The notes below the pieces were generated by a model, which was not told where the DNA came from, did not search any database, and saw only the letters and a program-made list of their open reading frames with translations. Below, piece by piece: positions 5,715-6,196 of a stretch of 6,196 nt of DNA. The stretch is from Bacteroidales bacterium (lineage in GTDB: Bacteria; Bacteroidota; Bacteroidia; Bacteroidales; Tenuifilaceae): NCBI GenBank assembly GCA_003531155.1, contig DQHR01000037.1:1-6196 (forward strand), read 5' to 3'. How positions within the stretch are numbered: position 1 is the stretch's first letter; the number at the start of each line of letters is the position of its first letter. Made by a program: the position numbers and the translations under genes.

Positions 5715-6196
5715 TTATCTTCTTTTAAAATTGTAGCCAAAACCAAAAATCAAATCGATTCCAACCTTCCAAGAGTCAGATCTTCCTCCTGGTAGTGGTA
5801 CAAAATCAATGTAAAGTTTGGCATCAACAAAAGAGTAGTTACTTAAACGTCTTTGAAGACCCCATGCTACATGAGCTGATAGTTGATCGAAAGTAAATAG
5901 GTTATCATTAAAGGTTCTTTTTTTATTTTCGCCTAAATCTGAAGTAAATATGTAGGTATTGCTATATTTAACAAATTGAGGAAAAGACAATATCAAGAAT
6001 TCGAAATAGTTTCCATTGAGGTTATTTCCAGATGTTTTTTCTCTAATCGCTTTATTCATTCCGTAATAGTATCTTGTTCCGAAATTAATTGTATTTGTTA
6101 ATGTTTTGCTTCTGTGTAAACCTAAGTTGTAAAATCTATAATCATTAACAGCATTATCAATAGAGTACTCAATCACATCTTCAAAGATTAAAGACC
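5715..6196 (-). CDS. C-terminal part of a probable outer-membrane beta-barrel protein (5' end outside window)
   Basis: The frame ends at TAA (5715-5717) and stays open to the right edge, giving 159 visible residues. It contains a GTG at 6174-6176, but the frame continues upstream of it (SLIFED precedes V), so the gene most likely starts beyond the window. Several segments alternate hydrophobic and polar residues and are rich in aromatics, as in barrel strands: NYFEFLILSFPQFVKY, LSAHVAWGLQRRL, FVDAKLYIDFVPLP and WKVGIDLIFGFGYNFKRR. The protein ends soon after an aromatic-rich final strand, as outer-membrane barrels often do. I do not recognise a named family, and the substrate or role is unknown. 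It converges on the ABC-F gene with a 51-base gap that holds the shared terminator. Confidence 0.7.
   Translation of the reverse strand, partial: SLIFEDVIEYSIDNAVNDYRFYNLGLHRSKTLTNTINFGTRYYYGMNKAIREKTSGNNLNGNYFEFLILSFPQFVKYSNTYIFTSDLGENKKRTFNDNLFTFDQLSAHVAWGLQRRLSNYSFVDAKLYIDFVPLPGGRSDSWKVGIDLIFGFGYNFKRR

Noticed and set aside
6174..6176. GTG as the start codon of the right-hand minus-strand gene
   Set aside because: The frame remains open upstream to the window edge with protein-like sequence. A barrel protein would need a signal peptide, and none follows this GTG. The true start is most likely outside the window.
1..6196. Mobile element, CRISPR array, tRNA, rRNA, phage or defence system
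   Set aside because: I found no transposase or integrase frame, no terminal repeats with target duplications, no regularly spaced short repeats and no tRNA-like folds. The internal repeats in the left gene are protein modules.

Overview
The window looks like ordinary chromosomal DNA from a member of the Bacteroidota. Four things point there. The left gene is a large secreted protein with LamG, FN3 and HYR modules, typical of type IX secretion cargo in this phylum. The ABC-F protein resembles, from memory, the Bacteroidales form of YbiT. The start codons lack a Shine-Dalgarno sequence. A TAnnTTTG promoter element lies upstream of the ABC-F gene. The genus cannot be fixed from the sequence alone.

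Layout: (1) Positions 1-3471, minus strand, are one uninterrupted reading frame of 1157 codons. It begins with a signal peptide and runs off the left edge. In order it holds two LamG (concanavalin-like) domains, an FN3 domain, three Ig-like repeats each with a DxDxDG-type loop, a second FN3-like domain, an FN3 domain closely related to the first, and the start of a HYR domain. (2) Positions 3472-4049 are a 578-base AT-rich gap between divergent genes. It contains a 12-bp hairpin, some weaker dyads and a plausible promoter for the gene on the right. (3) Positions 4050-5663, plus strand, are a complete 537-residue YbiT-type ABC-F ATPase. Its second nucleotide-binding domain has lost the Walker A lysine and the Walker B glutamate. 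(4) Positions 5662-5704 are a perfect 19-bp hairpin with A/T flanks that can end transcription from both sides. (5) Positions 5715-6196, minus strand, are the C-terminal part of a probable outer-membrane beta-barrel protein that runs off the right edge.

The three genes do not form an operon. The left two diverge and the right two converge. Nothing indicates a shared pathway: one is a cell-surface or secreted adhesin-like protein, one acts in the cytoplasm on ribosomes, and one is probably an outer-membrane protein. I see no mobile element, CRISPR array, tRNA or rRNA. The points most worth a second look are the one-sided ABC-F active site, the modular history of the surface protein, and the intergenic hairpin.
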